NCBI GenBank assembly: GCA_022578605.1
Contig: MU394091.1
Coordinates: 62,001 to 126,000 of the forward strand
Origin: Camillea tinctor
Lineage: Eukaryota > Ascomycota > Sordariomycetes > Xylariales > Xylariaceae
Reading direction: 5' to 3'
DNA: 64,000 nucleotides
Every line of letters begins with the position of its first letter. Position 1 is the stretch's first letter. The notes under the pieces were generated by a model. That model did no database searches, had not been told where the DNA came from, and saw nothing but the letters and a program-made list of their open reading frames with translations. The position numbers were made by a program, and so were the translations under genes. Positions 47,063-57,547 of this stretch are shown here, piece by piece.

Positions 47063-48697
47063 CTATTGTACCGTCCCAACCACTCCCTCAAAATGCACAC
47101 CCCCCTTTGTCGTCCTTTTAGGCGTGACATCACGCTCCTCTAGCGGTAGCAGCGCCGCGGCCGCGGCCTCCTTCTCCTCCTCCTCCTCCTCCTCCTTTTC
47201 TTCTCTGCCACCACCAAGCACGAAGCGTCTATGCCAAGGCCCTACGAACATGCCCTCGGGGTCCACGCCGTCGCGCACGGCCCGCCACTCATTCAAGTCC
47301 TCCCCGTACAGCTCCTCGAGCCCGCCCTCCGCGTCCGTCTCGAAGTTCTTGGCCCAGTGGGGGCGCCCGCCCAGGTCGCGCATCAGCCACTCGAAGGCCT
47401 CGTAGTAGCGCGCCCGGCACGCCGGGTCCGTGTGGTACGGCCGGTAGAGCGTGGCGTTGATGTACAGCGCCGGCTCGTCGCGGGGCGTCGGGTCGAGGAA
47501 GGGCCGCTGCGCAACCGACGCGCAGCGCGGGTTCGAGGTCGTCGTGTTGGCCACGCGCACCTCGACGGGGGCGTGCACCCAGATCCCGTCGGCCGAGAAG
47601 GGGATCCCGTGCTCGACGTACTGCGGGTCCGTGGGCGGCAGGCGGTTGAGCCAGCTGCTGAGGCGCCGCAGGGCCTCGGGCCCCCGCGACAGCGGGATCG
47701 CCCACTCGTTGACGAACTGCGAGTACAGGCAGTTCATCAGCAGCGCCTGGCGGCTCGGCTGCACCGCCGCCGTCGCCGTGCCGTCGCGGAACCCGAACTG
47801 CATCCCGAACACGAACCACTCGATCCACGGCGTGATGCGCGGCACCCACGTCGACAGGTACAGCAGGTTGTGGTACACGTAGTACCCCAGCGCCCCGTCG
47901 TAGTACGACCGGGGCGGGTCGCGCGCCGGCTCGTCGGTCTGGTCCGCCGTCCACCGCACCGCCCGCCGCGTGTAGGGGTACCACCACACGCGCACGAACT
48001 CGGTGTCGGTCCAGAGGCCCCGGTCCCAGAGCTCGAGCACGCGGCTGTCGGCGTCGATGACCTGCTGCCACCGCAGCGAGAAGGCCGGCACGGCGCGGAA
48101 CGTGATCTCGGTGATGATGCCGAGCGCCCCGAGCGACAGCAGCGCGGCGCGGAACAGCTCGGCGTTCTCCTCGGGCGAGCAGGAGCGCGTCTCCCCGTCG
48201 GCCGTCGTGATCCGCAGCGCCACCACGTTCTCCGACATGAGCCCGTGGTACATGCTCGACCCGTGCGTGCCCGTCGATATGGCCCCCGCCAGCGACTGCT
48301 GGTTGATGCTGCCGAGGCTGGGCATGGCGAGGCCGTGCTTGTCGAGCTCCTCGCCGAGCTGGTACAGCCGGATGCCCGCCTCCATGACCACCGTGCAGGC
48401 CTCCTTGTCGACGGAGAGGATGCGGTTGTACCGGTCAAGGTTCACGAGCCACGACGAGGTGCAGGTCATGAAGTTGGGCGAGTGGCCGCACCCCGTGGTG
48501 GTGACGCGGCGGCGGCATTTCCCCGCGAGCCGGACTATCTTCTCGATCTCCGGCAGGGTTTCGGGCTGGAAGTAGAGCTCGGGCAGGGATAGGAACGTCT
48601 TGGCCCAGGTGCTGTGGACATGGTTCGACTTAGCGCGGAAAGGAATGCCGTCGTCGTGCTTGGCCAGCTCGGAAGCCACTAGAGGATCCATCTCCAT
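47063..48697 (-). CDS. ALO1: D-arabinono-1,4-lactone oxidase
   Basis: A single exon of 544 aa. The enzyme oxidises D-arabinono-1,4-lactone to dehydro-D-arabinono-lactone (D-erythroascorbate), the last step of the fungal ascorbate analogue, and is linked to the mitochondrial outer membrane in yeast. The N-terminal FAD_binding_4 domain has TTTGCGHSPN, whose His is the expected covalent flavin site, and GSINQQSLAGAISTGTHGS. The C-terminal ALO domain ends with HWAK in GRPHWAKNF and DPEGMFVGPWHRR. A polyglutamate stretch followed by AAAAA lies near the C-terminus and looks like a slipped repeat. The gene is far richer in G and C than its neighbours, with nearly all third positions G or C. This creates a long spurious reading frame on the opposite strand. 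Confidence 0.94.
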   Translation of the reverse strand: MEMDPLVASELAKHDDGIPFRAKSNHVHSTWAKTFLSLPELYFQPETLPEIEKIVRLAGKCRRRVTTTGCGHSPNFMTCTSSWLVNLDRYNRILSVDKEACTVVMEAGIRLYQLGEELDKHGLAMPSLGSINQQSLAGAISTGTHGSSMYHGLMSENVVALRITTADGETRSCSPEENAELFRAALLSLGALGIITEITFRAVPAFSLRWQQVIDADSRVLELWDRGLWTDTEFVRVWWYPYTRRAVRWTADQTDEPARDPPRSYYDGALGYYVYHNLLYLSTWVPRITPWIEWFVFGMQFGFRDGTATAAVQPSRQALLMNCLYSQFVNEWAIPLSRGPEALRRLSSWLNRLPPTDPQYVEHGIPFSADGIWVHAPVEVRVANTTTSNPRCASVAQRPFLDPTPRDEPALYINATLYRPYHTDPACRARYYEAFEWLMRDLGGRPHWAKNFETDAEGGLEELYGEDLNEWRAVRDGVDPEGMFVGPWHRRFVLGGGREEKEEEEEEEKEAAAAALLPLEERDVTPKRTTKGGVHFEGVVGTVQ

Positions 48698-49690
48698 GGT
48701 TCAAAATCTTACACGCACATGTATGATTTATAAAATAGGTTCTTTTTTAGAAAAAAGGAATAAGAGGGAGTGTGGGTGATTAAGACTTATTCAGATTGGC
48801 GAGGAAAGAATCGGAGATAAGTAGTAGGAAAACTAGTCTCGACTACTCCATACAACCCCCAGACCAGATACATATCAGATCCAATGACTCGGCCTCATTC
48901 CAAGTGGATATAGAGAAAAAAAAGGAAAGAAAGTAAAACTTGTCCGCGTCAACTCGTGCATATAATCCAAACTAATCGCGCAATATTTGAGCGCCTTGGC
49001 GTTTCGTTTTCTTCATTCTCGTACGTACCCCTCTCCCGGCCCCGTAGCGGTGTAAGTCAACACGATGGTCGAATAGGAACCGCCAACTCTACGGCATTGG
49101 ACAAGCCCTAAACCTACTATATTGGTGGTAGAAATATAATAGGGGGGATTGGACCAAGATGCATATAGGGTCCAGAAAAAAATAGGGGAAACTCAACCAG
49201 GAAGCATGAGTCTAACTTAAATAAATAGGTGGATGGAATGATTCTAGATATTCTTGTACGATGCTGCATGCAGATCTCTCGCCTATTTTTTGTCGCCGTT
49301 TAATATTGTGATTGGTTCATCTTGACTGCAACCTCATCGATTGGGCTTGCTAATGCTACTGCGACACTACTGTTTGATCTGATAAAGTGTCCCCCCGTTA
49401 GGCTTTCCAGTTCCCCACCTCTAAGGAGGTCCAGACAAACTCCACTGCCCGAGTAGCGAATAGAACAGCATTTGTGTAGTTACACCTAACTGAGATCATT
49501 CATTCATGCGAATTCACTTTTTTCCCCTTCGTCTAATACAGCTTAGGCTATATCTTTAGCACACTATACCCTCCTTCTCATTCCCTCTCTTTTAGATCAA
49601 CCAAAGACCTGGGATATCTACATATGCCATCGCACCTGCGATGAGAACGACGAGAAGGAAACATGTCTCGACCCCCTTAAGCCGCACTTT
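48698..49690. other. Spacer between ALO1 and FRS2
   Basis: About 1 kb, mainly the ALO1 promoter and the FRS2 3' flank. It is AT-rich with short A runs. No gene or clear signal seen. Confidence 0.6.
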
Positions 49691-52078
49691 CTAGTCCTTG
49701 TCTAGCCGTACCGCCGGGTTCTTCTCTATGAAAGTGAGGTTGACCTGATGGCCAAGAAGCTCACGGATATTGGAAATACCGTACTTAATCATCGTAGGTC
49801 TCTCCAAGCTGAGACCAAAACCATACACCCTCAAGTCGCTAGGAAGTCCCATAGCCTCCAACATCTCCGGCCGGAACACTCCACTGTTTCCGATTTCAAT
49901 GAGCTTGTTGAGTCCTTTGTGGAAGCTGAATATTTCCATACTCGGCTCGGTGTAGGGATTGTAGCTATCAAACTTGAGGTTAGCGATCACCGTCTCCTTA
50001 ACACCCATTACCTTGATGTACGAGCTCAACCTCCAGTGATTCGCTGGGAAGTTGAAAGGAAATAATTTGACTACTCTGTAGCTATAGAGGTAGGGGGTTA
50101 TAAAAAGCACTTACGCAGGCTTGAATTTGAGACTGTAGGGGGTTCGTTTGTTAGTCTTTGGCCAACATATTCTGACTACGAAGGGCTTATAGAAGCCACT
50201 CCAATGGAAATTTTCAAAAGGGGGTAGGGATCTAGGCTTCTGGGGAGGACTCACTCTGTGACACCCATCTTCCCGAAGAAAATAGTCATGAATTCCATCA
50301 GACCTCCTAGGGTCAATCCGTAATCGGCAATCACACCTTCTACCTGGTGGAATTCACAAAGATGGGTTGCATCTACAGATTCGTTTCTAGACGAGCGAGT
50401 TAGAACTTAAAAGCTGTGCAGCATCGGATTGATAGGTTTTTTTACCTGAAGACACGATCAATGGAAAAGTACCGAGCCGGTGGTGAACGGCCATTGCGGC
50501 TTTCCGAGGCGAGCTTGTATAACATCGAACCTGAAATGGCAGTTGTGTGTGTTCGCAGGACGAGTCTTGTGAAGTTAGCAAAAACTCACTGGATACATAA
50601 GAATAGAGTTTGCTGACTTTCGGGACTCATCCTCGGACCAAGGATATCTATAACCAATCGATCCATACTTTCCATTTTCATGGACTTGTTTTACGTTCTC
50701 GAAGTATTCGTTGTAGTCCCGCTTGTCATCTGGAGACTCGGGTCCCGGCCTGTCGGCTACCTTAGGGTCTGCAATGTAGAAAGTGTCTTGTAAGTCGCGC
50801 GCAGGGTGTTGCTAGAAGCTGTGAGTCATTGAAACGCAATGAGGAATCTTTATGGGGAACCATACTTGAGGTACGAAGAGTGCATCGAAATTCTGTTCAA
50901 CACTCTAGGTTAGCCTAACTTCGTTTTACATAAGTCGTAGTATACTAGCAACAACCGCGTCTCAAGTGGAACATGGCGTCAAAAAATAGATATCAAGGGT
51001 CTAATGCAAGCTTCAATAGAGCTCAATGTTTACCTACCCAGAACCCAGATTCGACGAAACGACTTGTAGGCATCTCCGTGAAACCCATTTCGAAGAAGAT
51101 TTGACTATGGCAAAGAAGTTTCGGGTCAGCAAAACACTGGAGAAAACCAAAATCCGAACTTGGAATATGGAGAAAGCATTAACTAACCGGAATTCCTGCC
51201 GCACTTTGTTTAGCGGGTGTAGGGCACCAGCGCGTTGATCCGCACCCAGGGCCTTGAAGTTATAGGGCTCTGCGGTGCGTTGTATTAGTCCCTGTTCTCT
51301 CATGGGATATAGTAGAGGGTATGCAACGAAAGGGGGTGGCTTTACTCACTGAAAGTCGCCGTTTTCCACGATCCTGATGCCAGCATCTCGACAGTCAGGT
51401 CAGTCTCCTCCTTGACCATCTCTAGAGCGAACTTGGGTCCCTTTTGTATTTTGAAAGAAATTATCTTTTGCATCTTCAGAAGTTTGCGCTTTTTCAGGTC
51501 GGCGATGATCTTGGCATCATGTGTTCGCGTCTCTTGGATAACCCGTAGCTGGTCTCGGGTGACATCGTTTATCGAATCGACCTGTTGATATATATATATA
51601 TATAAGTATATTAACCCCAGAACCCTCCCACCACGAAAGGTATAACCACAAAAGTCATGGCTACGTATACACATTATATACTGACCAGAGCAACGAGCTT
51701 GTTAGCATCCTTCTTGATCCACTTCTCCTTGAAAGCCTTTCCTTGGCCAACTTTAGTCACAGTTTTGTCGCCAATCTCCTTCTCCAGATCCTGAATGGAA
51801 AGGCCGTCTAAGGCTTTGCGCACTGCCTCGAAGACGCGGGCTTCATGGCTACCATGGCTTACGATGACCTCTGCTTCGGGTTCTAGTGTGGCCTCTTCAC
51901 GCTCGACCTGTTCGTAGGTTACCATAGACCGCGAGGCAAGGCGATCTAGAGCAGCTTTGACAGACTCGAAGGGAAGGTGGGGGAAGGTCTCGGCGGACAG
52001 GACGGGTTCAGCTTTGGACAGAGCCTGGAGGATCTCAGAGGTGAGATCTCCCGCAGGCTTGTTATCGGCTGGAGCCAT
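49691..52078 (-). CDS. FRS2: Phenylalanine-tRNA ligase alpha subunit, cytoplasmic
   Basis: Ten exons on the minus strand: 52078-51686, 51581-51350, 51269-51188, 51104-51038, 50892-50866, 50811-50618, 50565-50446, 50386-50255, 50132-50115, 49964-49691. Together they give 512 aa, close to yeast Frs2. The alpha subunit carries the catalytic class II synthetase core and pairs with Frs1 to charge tRNA-Phe. Class II motifs are seen: motif 1 in [10 protein letters not shown], motif 2 in [10 protein letters not shown] followed by [10 protein letters not shown], and motif 3 in [12 protein letters not shown]. The N-terminal third is the tRNA-binding, winged-helix-rich region. Exons of 27 and 18 nt code the NFDALFVPQ and LKFKPA segments. 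Introns 1 and 6 have GTCAGT and GTCAGC donors. The splice plan was fixed by phase and by family conservation; the 18-nt exon is the least secure part, though its product matches the motif. Confidence 0.93.
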
Positions 52079-52694
52079 AGTACCGGGGAAGTTGACTTTG
52101 TGTTGATGTTCTGGTATTGCTATGTGTCGTGGATGGCTGCGATGTATAAGTTTTGAGATGTATAGGTTTTGACTCACTACCAGAAAACGATGGAGGGGCA
52201 GATGGAGGGTGGACCCCACGTCAGGAACAGGGGTCTGAGGGCTTGTCCCTCCAAGGATGCACGGGCCCTTGAGTCTAATCTTGCCTAGCGCCAATTGAAT
52301 TCGAGTCTGTGTATTGGTTGAGGATAACGTTGAAAACCTTATCGGATTCCAGTCCCAGTCACATAACAGTATGTAGTAGTAATCATCACGGCACCTGGGG
52401 TTGTATAAGTGCACATGCAACACCTCTAAAGCTCTAGCTCCAAATTTATTCTTTTTCGTCCCCTTTTCCTGTTGCGTTAATAGATATTTGTAAATTTATC
52501 TAGAAAGATGTCCAAAAAGAAAAGAAAAAAAAGGAGGGAAAATAACCACGTTAGGTAGGTGGCTATATATATACCCACGTAGTATAGAAGACCTAATCTT
52601 TGGCCAAGAAGAATATCTTCCAAGAGAAAAGAGAAATAAAGGCTGAAAGAAATTGTCCATGGTGACATTGGGTATCATTTTATTCGTCTCTTTA
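52079..52694. other. Spacer between FRS2 and RRP43
   Basis: This 0.6-kb stretch holds the FRS2 promoter and the RRP43 3' flank. The FRS2 frame stays open upstream of its ATG to 52423, but the first ATG with a suitable family N-terminus is at 52078. No separate gene seen. Confidence 0.6.
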
Positions 52695-53729
52695 TCACGA
52701 TAAGACGGCTTTAAACTCGTTCCATCGCTCCTCAGCCACACTCACAAGTTTTCTCATCAGCTCCGGCCCAACAGTAGTCCCACCGCTCTTCGAGATCGCC
52801 AGAATCTTGGTCTCGCCCCCGGTCCTATCAACCATTACCGTGACAGTCTCGTCACATAAGCTCTCCTCCAACCTGTCGGGGTCCACCAACATCCAGAACT
52901 GGCCACCACCCTTCTTCTGTCGTTCCTTCGCCGTAAATACAGCTGTCGTGCACGCTACCGGCAGTCCCCTTATCTTGAGAGGCGTGGGGTTATCCCGTGA
53001 ACAGAGTACAATTTCCTGGTCCACATCCCACCGAGCCTGGGGAATCTTTGTGTCTCTCAGAGCTGCCAAGACAGCTGCCCAGGCCGCATCGAACGGGTTC
53101 CCGTCGAATGATATGAATAGCACATCAATGTAAAGTACCCAAAATGCCTTAACTTCCCTCTTTCCCCCTTGCTCTTCTATGCCGTCTTCCTCCATGGCAT
53201 CATCTCCTAGCGTGTCATCTTCCTTGGTGTGGTATATCCGTAGACCCTCCACATCGACTATGCCTGCGCTGTGCAGCTGCGAATACAGGCGCGTGCTCAA
53301 TGTCTGCGCCAGTGTTGTCGGTGGTACACCTGGTAAGAAGTTCGGGGCACTACCTGTCGCCAGCTCGATGTTTGGTACTAGAAGGTCGTAGTCACGCAGC
53401 TCGTTGCCTAAACTCGCGCTTGCGCCTAAGCCTGCTACATTCAAGGCGTCTGCCGATCGGTAGTTAGGTATGTTTGTCGTCAATAGCGTCTCTCCTCGCA
53501 CGCCGCAGATAACAGTCGTGTCACCGGTTCGCACCACAGCACTACCATGTGCGTGGGTGAGCGAAGAGGTATTGATGTTTGGCTGGCGAGCTTGATGCGG
53601 CTGGCGGCCGTTAGTGCGCGAGGAGGGCGTGGATGGGTCTGGGGGTTGCAAGTTGGCGAGGAGGTAAGGGTGTGGGGAGAGCTTCGCGAATGTGGCGCTC
53701 GAGAGCGTCAAGGGGGGTTGTGTCGCCAT
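52695..53729 (-). CDS. RRP43: Exosome complex RNase PH-like subunit Rrp43
   Basis: A single exon of 344 aa in the RNase PH fold. It would be one of the six subunits of the RNA exosome ring, which degrades and trims RNA in nucleus and cytoplasm; in eukaryotes this ring is catalytically dead. Features that point to Rrp43 are the core strands GSAVVRTGDTTVICGVRGE, the segment LLVPNIELATGSAP, FWVLYIDVLFISFDGNPFDAAWAAVLAAL, and the C-terminal LDES-like DPDRLEESLCDETVTVM. An acidic loop (DDAMEEDGIEEQGGK) interrupts the middle and is species-specific. The N-terminal 50 residues are Pro- and Ser-rich. Rrp42 or Rrp46 are less likely because of the FDAAWAAVLAAL and NPTPLKIRGLPV context. It is transcribed the same way as FRS2 and the SnoaL-like gene. 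Confidence 0.87.
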   Translation of the reverse strand: MATQPPLTLSSATFAKLSPHPYLLANLQPPDPSTPSSRTNGRQPHQARQPNINTSSLTHAHGSAVVRTGDTTVICGVRGETLLTTNIPNYRSADALNVAGLGASASLGNELRDYDLLVPNIELATGSAPNFLPGVPPTTLAQTLSTRLYSQLHSAGIVDVEGLRIYHTKEDDTLGDDAMEEDGIEEQGGKREVKAFWVLYIDVLFISFDGNPFDAAWAAVLAALRDTKIPQARWDVDQEIVLCSRDNPTPLKIRGLPVACTTAVFTAKERQKKGGGQFWMLVDPDRLEESLCDETVTVMVDRTGGETKILAISKSGGTTVGPELMRKLVSVAEERWNEFKAVLS

Positions 53730-54211
53730 GGTGTTCTGGTGGCTCGAGGTTGGTGCCGCGCTGTTGGGGGAGATTGATGGACAGCAAAGGTCATGACATT
53801 ATAGATGTTGACTTGGAAGATTGGGAAATTTAAGATAGTTTCCAATCAGCCTCGCGGGGGCCTAGAGCATAAGATAAGATAAGATAGATCGTAATTTAGT
53901 GGGGCACTTTCATTGAACCAATCAATTCATCGTAATGCAAGGCTCACTACCTATATTTCGTACTATCAGCCAATCCTGAACCTATCGGGGGTTTAAACAA
54001 TCAACCCCCCAGAGGATATAATCTATCAAATCATCGCCGGGTCAATATCACAGCTTAAAATCCAAAGTGAGTAATCTAACCTACAAACACAGGCTTAAGT
54101 ATGGTATAGGTATATGTAGTGTTGATAAACCCTATTGAAAGGATGGGTAGCTACTTTTTGTGTCAATCTTATAAGTTGGAGTTGCTAAACCTAGACCAAA
54201 CCATTCTCCTA
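53730..54211. other. Spacer between RRP43 and the SnoaL-like gene
   Basis: About 480 bp with the RRP43 promoter and the 3' flank of the next gene. A short ATAAG repeat lies at 53870-53885. Nothing else seen. Confidence 0.6.
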
Positions 54212-54755
54212 TTAGGATGACGACCGTTGAATCGCTGCCATCAACGGAGAACTATCCATGTAAAACTCAGCACTGCTGGTCAGACCCTTACTTTCCCCCT
54301 CTGTTACTAGATGGAAAACAGCAAAGGCCGGCACTACGATAGTCTCCTTCTCCGGGTCGGCCTTCACCTTCCACGTAATACTGCATGGATGATAGATCTT
54401 ATCACCTACAAGCTCTGGTTGTTTTTATAGGTTAGCAGTTTGAGTAGTCTTAATTAGTGGGCCACATAGGTTTACATACCGTAGTCACCGATTCCGTGAT
54501 GCATCATCTCAAGTTTGCCCCAGGTAGGCACGAAGAAGCTTCGAAGAGCATCCAGCCCGTCCATCAGAGGCATGTTGCCGAACTGAACTTTAGCATCTTC
54601 CGTGTAAATAGTCGATAATCCGGCCACATCGAGGTTGTCGGACACATTATAGAACTATGGAAGCTATTAGCTTTGAAGCTCGTTCACTTTAAGAACCAAC
54701 TCACTCGTGTAAGCCATGGTTCGACTTCTGATCGATCCTTTGGTACAAAAGCCAT
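54212..54755 (-). CDS. NTF2-like/SnoaL-like small protein
   Basis: Three exons on the minus strand (54755-54705, 54654-54480, 54414-54212) give 142 aa with good donors (GTGAGT, GTATGT) and phase. The pattern EPWLTRFYNVSDN, then LSTIYTEDAKVQFGN, then GLDALRSFF, then HHGIGDYEL and VPAFAVFHLV fits the cone-shaped SnoaL/NTF2 fold, used by steroid isomerases, polyketide cyclases and many uncharacterised stress proteins. No catalytic residues can be assigned with confidence, so the function is unknown. No polyketide synthase lies nearby. The gene was too fragmented to appear as one open frame and was assembled from splice signals. Confidence 0.8.
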
Positions 54756-57547
54756 TTTTCTTTTCTCTCCGGGTGGATTATAATACTGTTCTGGTTATAT
54801 CCGTTTGTCTTGAGGCTAATCATGACGATAAACACAAGTCTATCAAGCTTGAAGGCCTTCTACTTATACTTTATATCGTCCTTAGCTGAGAGCTTGAGAG
54901 CTGACTAAATCCTAATACACCGTTTTCCTAATCCGGAAAGGCTGAGGTTTGTCGTGGGTTCTAGACATAGCGGCCACGAATAAAGCACCCCGGCTCTTCT
55001 ATAAAAGTAGTAAACAGAGATGAATATTAATAATACATTATGATGGAAATGAGTTCTCTCTGCTTTCTTCTAGGTTAGGTAGGTAAGTAAAATCAATATG
55101 GAAATAAGTACCAGGTAGATAGTACATACTACTAGGTACCCAACCTAGCTCTTAGACATCGTGATAGGTACTAATTGTTAAGCCACAGCAGGACTCGGGA
55201 CGACGCCACCGATGTCTCAACTTTGTCAAGCCACTTCATACGTCTTTCACTGAGCTACCTATCATTGAATATCTAGTATGTGTGTCTTTGATAGGTACCT
55301 AGTATCAGGTCTCCTTTTATCACCAACATACATTTAATGAGGCTTAGATCGACTTTATAGGACCGTACTGCATCAACATCCAAGAACCTGGATTCCGACC
55401 CCATGCGATCATCCAGTAATCATATTAACCTACATAGCATTGTACAACGCCGTGTCCCCCGCATAGTCCGGGCTGTTCCGTACATATTGATGCATGGCAA
55501 ATCAGTCGTAACCAGTTGTTGGTGTTAGTGTAAGGGGCATCGACTTTATTGATTGATCTTCAACTACAAGTCAGACACAGTCAAACAAGCCCTCGTATCG
55601 TATACAACATAGAAATATCCGAAGCAAGATGTGATCTCTTGACCAAGTCGCCGTGAGACAACTTTTTCGAGCCAAAGTCGAATTGAGTTTGCTGTTGACG
55701 CCCATGTAACGGTATCTTCGTGGGTTGGCACCATCACTTTTCGGCCGCTTGCGACTCTGCCCGGGTCCACAGAGTTCCCAGCGTTATGGTACGCATTTCG
55801 CAATGAGCATCCCATCACACTGTCACAGGTGATGGTTGAGCACAGTGGGGGATGGCCACTTACATCTAAAGCGTCGACCCTTTCGGTCATGGGCTGACCA
55901 AATCGGTGCAAGGAGTCGACAAGCCAATCTTCAAATCAAGGCTCGCCAATGCCCCCTACCTGCAGATGGCAGTATGTGGAGATATGTGAAGGAGGTTCGG
56001 CAAATAGAATCAGCCCATTAGCCGCCCGCCACCGTTCACCTTGTCGCCAATTGCAATTTCCCCCCCAAGGCTATTTACTATGCTCATATCACCAGAGTCA
56101 GAAATGCTTTGTTCTGATTTGACCATACTGCCCGCCCCCAAATGGACGTAATCAAGCTATGCTAGCTAGGCTAGGACCTACCAGCTTACCTTGCTACCTT
56201 TAAAGAGGCCCCCGGTAAACGACAGTCGATCATCAGCATTCGGATGCTACTCAGTTATTTAGGGGCCCTGGGTATCTCAACGGGAAGCCGGCCAGGAACT
56301 CGACGATGAACAAAATAGGCCTACGGTGTGCAAGGGTTTGAGTATTACCTACGCATAGTAAAGTTTTGCATCGCAGGACCGCATACCATTATTATATTTG
56401 ACAAATAAAACCCCCTTACTAGGTAAGGAAGCTGGGTCTTGGGTGCTACGTTGACGACGCTTGATAGAGCGGTTGTGAAATCTACTACTAAGGTATAAGC
56501 ATGCTCTCCGATGTGACGGTAGTCGGACTTGGAGCATCTCACACACTACACTTCGTACACAATCTAAGCTCTCCCCCTGTCGCATTCTAGGTCTGGATCC
56601 CGACACTAACTTGCCATCTCTCTGCAAGCTGTGCGGGAAATCTGCAGACGCGGTTCCTAGCACAGGAGTGATCCTTGCCAGGTTGCCGACCGGCGACAAG
56701 ATCCGTCTTGAGCACCCCAGTGATAACGGCCCGCCAATATCCAACAATTTCTCGTCTCTGGCGCCTCACACCTGTGTGACCTGCATACATGCAGCTTGTC
56801 TGCGGGGAACAACCACTCTCCCACCAGCCAATATTAAAGTACGGTCAGCCGCTGGGTCTAACGTCTTCCACACCTGCTCGATTGACACGAGTTCGTCCAA
56901 GGTCTTGATGAGTTCTGATTGAACGAGCCGGGGCCAGGGCGAATTTATCTACTCTAGCTTCCACGAGGTTCGACTCGCTTGTCTATGATTGGCATCGCGT
57001 ATGGGTAGGATGGTTCACGCATCCACCACGCCAGCTGTGTATGACGAAGAGTGATAGCCAAGGTTGCGTGTCGTCGTACCTGACGGAACCATCGCCTCCC
57101 CACTCCCATCACGGCTAATCCGGCGGCATACACCGATTTATTATATCCATCCGGTTGTCGCCCTATCATCGGCGGCTCGGGATTTTCTCTGCTCTTTATT
57201 GCCAGATCGCAAAATAGTTCAATGGCTTTCATCGTTGCCTCCCAGTGTCTAAGATGGTAGCTCGAGGGATCTGGTATTCCCCGCTCTACAACTCAAGATT
57301 ATTCCCTCGCTCCAGTTCCCTTTAGTTATATATCATTCTCGAGACGCGTACGGTGTCTACTCCCCTTCCCCGAGAGCCGCTCTTCGACGCCGACGTGAAG
57401 AGACCGCGCACGCATTGTAGGACATTAGAAGATATTTAAAGGATCGACACCATTCGACGAAACGCCCCACATGTCCACAGTCGACGATTGCATTTGTATT
57501 TTTCCTTTTAGGGTTCAGTGAAGCTCGGATTCACCTCACCTGACATC
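54756..57547. other. Divergent spacer between the SnoaL-like gene and FRE2
   Basis: A 2.8-kb stretch. The first part is AT-rich with ACCTAGG-type motifs near 55130-55150. From about 55550 to 57500 the sequence is repeat-poor, with several overlapping frames of 60-130 codons on both strands (for example 55564-55911 minus, 56611-56922 plus, 56954-57232 minus). None shows a known motif or consistent splice sites. A TATA-like ATATATCATT lies near 57327 before the reductase. Confidence 0.55.

Noticed and set aside
47231..48592. A 453-codon open frame opposite ALO1
   Set aside because: It is the mirror of a GC-rich gene: rich in Arg, Pro, Val and Gly with no motif, while the other strand codes a complete, conserved oxidase.
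49965..50114. An alternative exon inside the last FRS2 intron (reading [14 protein letters not shown])
   Set aside because: It resembles the true VTDLKFKPA segment, but its phase does not join the upstream exon, and GCTAAC with the following TAG forms a normal branch site and acceptor.
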